Shown here one piece after another: positions 6,117-7,281 of a stretch of DNA of 7,281 bases (positions are counted from its first letter, which is position 1; each line of letters opens with the position of its first letter). The notes beneath the pieces were generated by a model. That model saw only the letters and a program-made list of their open reading frames with translations. It ran no database searches and was not told where the DNA came from. A program made the position numbers and the translations under genes. The DNA comes from Myxococcales bacterium (GTDB lineage: Bacteria > Myxococcota > Polyangia > HGW-17 > SLPX01): assembly GCA_007131745.1 (NCBI GenBank), contig SLPX01000353.1, forward strand, positions 1-7,281. The letters are read 5' to 3'.

Positions 6117-6860
6117 ATGAACAGAAGGCTCGGTATAGCCATAGGGCTCTCGATCGCGGCCCACGGCGTTGCGTATGCCGCGCTTTTGCGCATCCGGCCT
6201 AACCTGGAAACAGAAACCCGCCGATGGGAAGTATACAAGGAGAAAGAAAAAAAGAAGGTCGAGTTCAAACCTGTGAAAAAGCCCGAACCGAGGAAACCTC
6301 CTCCTCCACGTCCGGAACCCGAGCAACCCAAGCCGCGCCCCAAGCGCCGGCCTCCCAGCGAAGAAACGCCTCCCCCAAAAGTCCTGGACCTTACAAAGGC
6401 CGGGCTGAGTGAACACTCTTTTGGAGGAGATGGAATCGCGGTGCCCCTGGGAGATACGACCCTGGGCGATCCTGATATCGAACCACCGGAAATACCCAAG
6501 ATAACCACTCCCGAACCGGAAAAGAAACCGGAGCCGAAGAAGGTGAAGCCGAAAAAACGTGAACCAATCACGGTGAAAACCTTGCCTCGGCCTGTGAACG
6601 TTCCGGTTCTGCCTTATCCGGATGCTGCAAGAAGGCGTGGCATACAGGGAACAGTTGTTCTCGAGGTTACAATAGGGAAGGACGGCAGGGTTGTTGAAGT
6701 CAAGGTGCTTAAAGGGTTGGGCCACGGTCTTGACGAGGTGGCCCGAAAAGCCCTTATGCAGGCCCGCTTCAAACCGGCTGTAGGATCGGACGGAAATACC
6801 ATGGTCCACAAGATCAGGTACCGATACACGTTCCGGCTGGAAGACGCGGACGGGTTCTGA
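6117..6860 (+). CDS. tonB: TonB energy transducer
   Basis: A 247-residue, inner-membrane-anchored periplasmic protein that transmits the ExbB-ExbD motor's energy to outer-membrane receptors. The single N-terminal helix (about 5-25) has the conserved Ser-x3-His pair (S12, H16 in LSIAAHG), equivalent to Ser16/His20 of E. coli TonB, which engages ExbD/ExbB. Two proline- and lysine-rich spans (about 51-88 and 118-151) would bridge the periplasm, interrupted by a Gly-rich stretch (about 89-117, with GIAVPLGDTTLGD). The C-terminal domain (about 157-243) has the YP motif (Y167-P168), GxVxLxVTIGKDGRV and FKPAVGSDG, as in the TonB C-terminal domain family. ATG 6117 has GGGAG (6103-6107) nine bases upstream. 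The next gene follows closely. The two-part proline region and central insert differ from the enterobacterial form. Confidence 0.93.
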   Translation: MNRRLGIAIGLSIAAHGVAYAALLRIRPNLETETRRWEVYKEKEKKKVEFKPVKKPEPRKPPPPRPEPEQPKPRPKRRPPSEETPPPKVLDLTKAGLSEHSFGGDGIAVPLGDTTLGDPDIEPPEIPKITTPEPEKKPEPKKVKPKKREPITVKTLPRPVNVPVLPYPDAARRRGIQGTVVLEVTIGKDGRVVEVKVLKGLGHGLDEVARKALMQARFKPAVGSDGNTMVHKIRYRYTFRLEDADGF

Positions 6861-6875
6861 TGATAAACACTTCCA

Positions 6876-6883
6876 AAGGAAGA
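6876..6883 (+). promoter_or_regulatory. Ribosome-binding site favouring ATG 6890
   Basis: AAGGAAGA (AAGGA at 6876-6880) lies nine bases before ATG 6890. An in-frame ATG at 6860 overlaps the tonB stop (TGATG) and would add ten residues (MINTSKGRNL) before the chosen start, but it lacks its own purine-rich site. Either would leave the signal peptide intact; 6890 is preferred. Confidence 0.55.
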
Positions 6884-6889
6884 AATTTG

Positions 6890-7281
6890 ATGTCTCAAGG
6901 ACTTGTCAAAAAACTCTGTCGACTGCTGCCTCTTTTGTTCAAGCGGGTGGAACATTCGACTTTTCTCCCTTTGTTGACCGCTGTCACCTTGTTTTTTTCA
7001 CTCACATCACATGGTCGCGCACAACCGGAATCCGGGGAAAAGAAACCCCTGGAGGATCGACTGGTAATGCCGGAAGTGATATCTCGAGTAAGAGCAGTAT
7101 ATCCTCCGGATGCACTGGCCGAAGGGTTGACGGCCGACGTTAAGCTGGTCATCGTCATAGATGAAAAAGGCAAGGTGACCGAAGCGGAAGTCCCGGAAAA
7201 GGCCGGACACGGTTTTGACGAAGCCGCTCTCGAAGCCGTGCGGGGATTCAAGTTCACCCCGGCGACCCTGGATGGAAACCC
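6890..7281 (+). CDS. Secreted protein with N-terminal TonB-C-like domain (partial; probable TonB-dependent receptor)
   Basis: The open frame runs off the right edge; 130 full codons plus two bases are visible. A long basic N-region followed by FLPLLTAVTLFFSLTS and an A-x-A-like site (GRA-QP, cleavage after A44) suggests export across the inner membrane. Residues about 62-131 resemble the TonB C-terminal domain: VRAVYPPDALAEG, then LVIVIDEKGKV, then GHGFDEAALEAV and FKFTPATLDGN. The same landmarks occur in the preceding tonB product (YPDAARRRG, GHGLDEVARKA, FKPAVGSDGN), so the two are related. There is a signal peptide instead of a retained TonB anchor, and no proline-rich spacer. In myxobacteria-like genomes such a domain can precede the plug and barrel of a TonB-dependent receptor, and the position after exbB-exbD-tonB fits, but plug and barrel are not in the window, so the receptor call is inference. 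Confidence 0.7.
   Translation, partial: MSQGLVKKLCRLLPLLFKRVEHSTFLPLLTAVTLFFSLTSHGRAQPESGEKKPLEDRLVMPEVISRVRAVYPPDALAEGLTADVKLVIVIDEKGKVTEAEVPEKAGHGFDEAALEAVRGFKFTPATLDGN

Noticed and set aside
6081..6809. A 242-codon minus-strand open frame across tonB
   Set aside because: It is antisense to tonB, and its Arg/Phe/Gly-rich translation mirrors the Pro/Lys/Glu-rich TonB spacer. No domain is recognisable.

Overview
The window looks like a piece of chromosome from a myxobacterium-like (former Deltaproteobacteria; Myxococcota or Bradymonadota-type) Gram-negative bacterium. The evidence is protein style, not a marker gene: a secreted lipoprotein made of the six-cysteine repeats common in these lineages joined to RCC1-type blades, a putative metalloprotease with a Cys-containing C-terminal tail resembling the MYXO-CTERM sorting signal, and a proton-motive-force-driven outer-membrane transport system of the ExbB/ExbD/TonB type. 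Base composition is moderate, well below the high GC of Myxococcus. I cannot place it to genus. No rRNA, tRNA, CRISPR array, insertion sequence or phage gene was seen.

Layout. Positions 1-152 hold no convincing gene but contain nested inverted repeats just downstream of the first gene. Positions 153-2060 (minus strand) encode the Cys-rich/RCC1 lipoprotein. A 177-base divergent spacer (2061-2237) carries a convincing promoter for each direction. Positions 2238-4313 (plus) encode a secreted, membrane-tethered HExxH putative metalloprotease, and a small double zinc-ribbon protein (4310-4735) overlaps it by four bases. The 166-base gap at 4736-4901 holds a 14-bp palindrome and four ATGCA words spaced exactly 10 bp apart, then a weak promoter candidate. 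Next come exbB/tolQ-like (4902-5579), exbD/tolR-like (5576-6034, four-base overlap), tonB (6117-6860), and the 5' part of a secreted protein (from 6890, running off the end) whose first visible domain is another TonB-C-terminal-like domain.

How they work together. The ExbB and ExbD homologues would form the inner-membrane proton channel and motor, and TonB would carry the energy across the periplasm. The last gene sits where a TonB-dependent outer-membrane receptor would be expected. The protease and the lipoprotein are envelope or surface proteins on divergent promoters; nothing in the sequence links them functionally to the Ton cluster beyond adjacency. The least ordinary signals are the very regular cysteine arrangement of the lipoprotein, the helically phased repeat upstream of exbB, the tandem occurrence of two TonB-C-type domains, and the folded sequence at the left edge.
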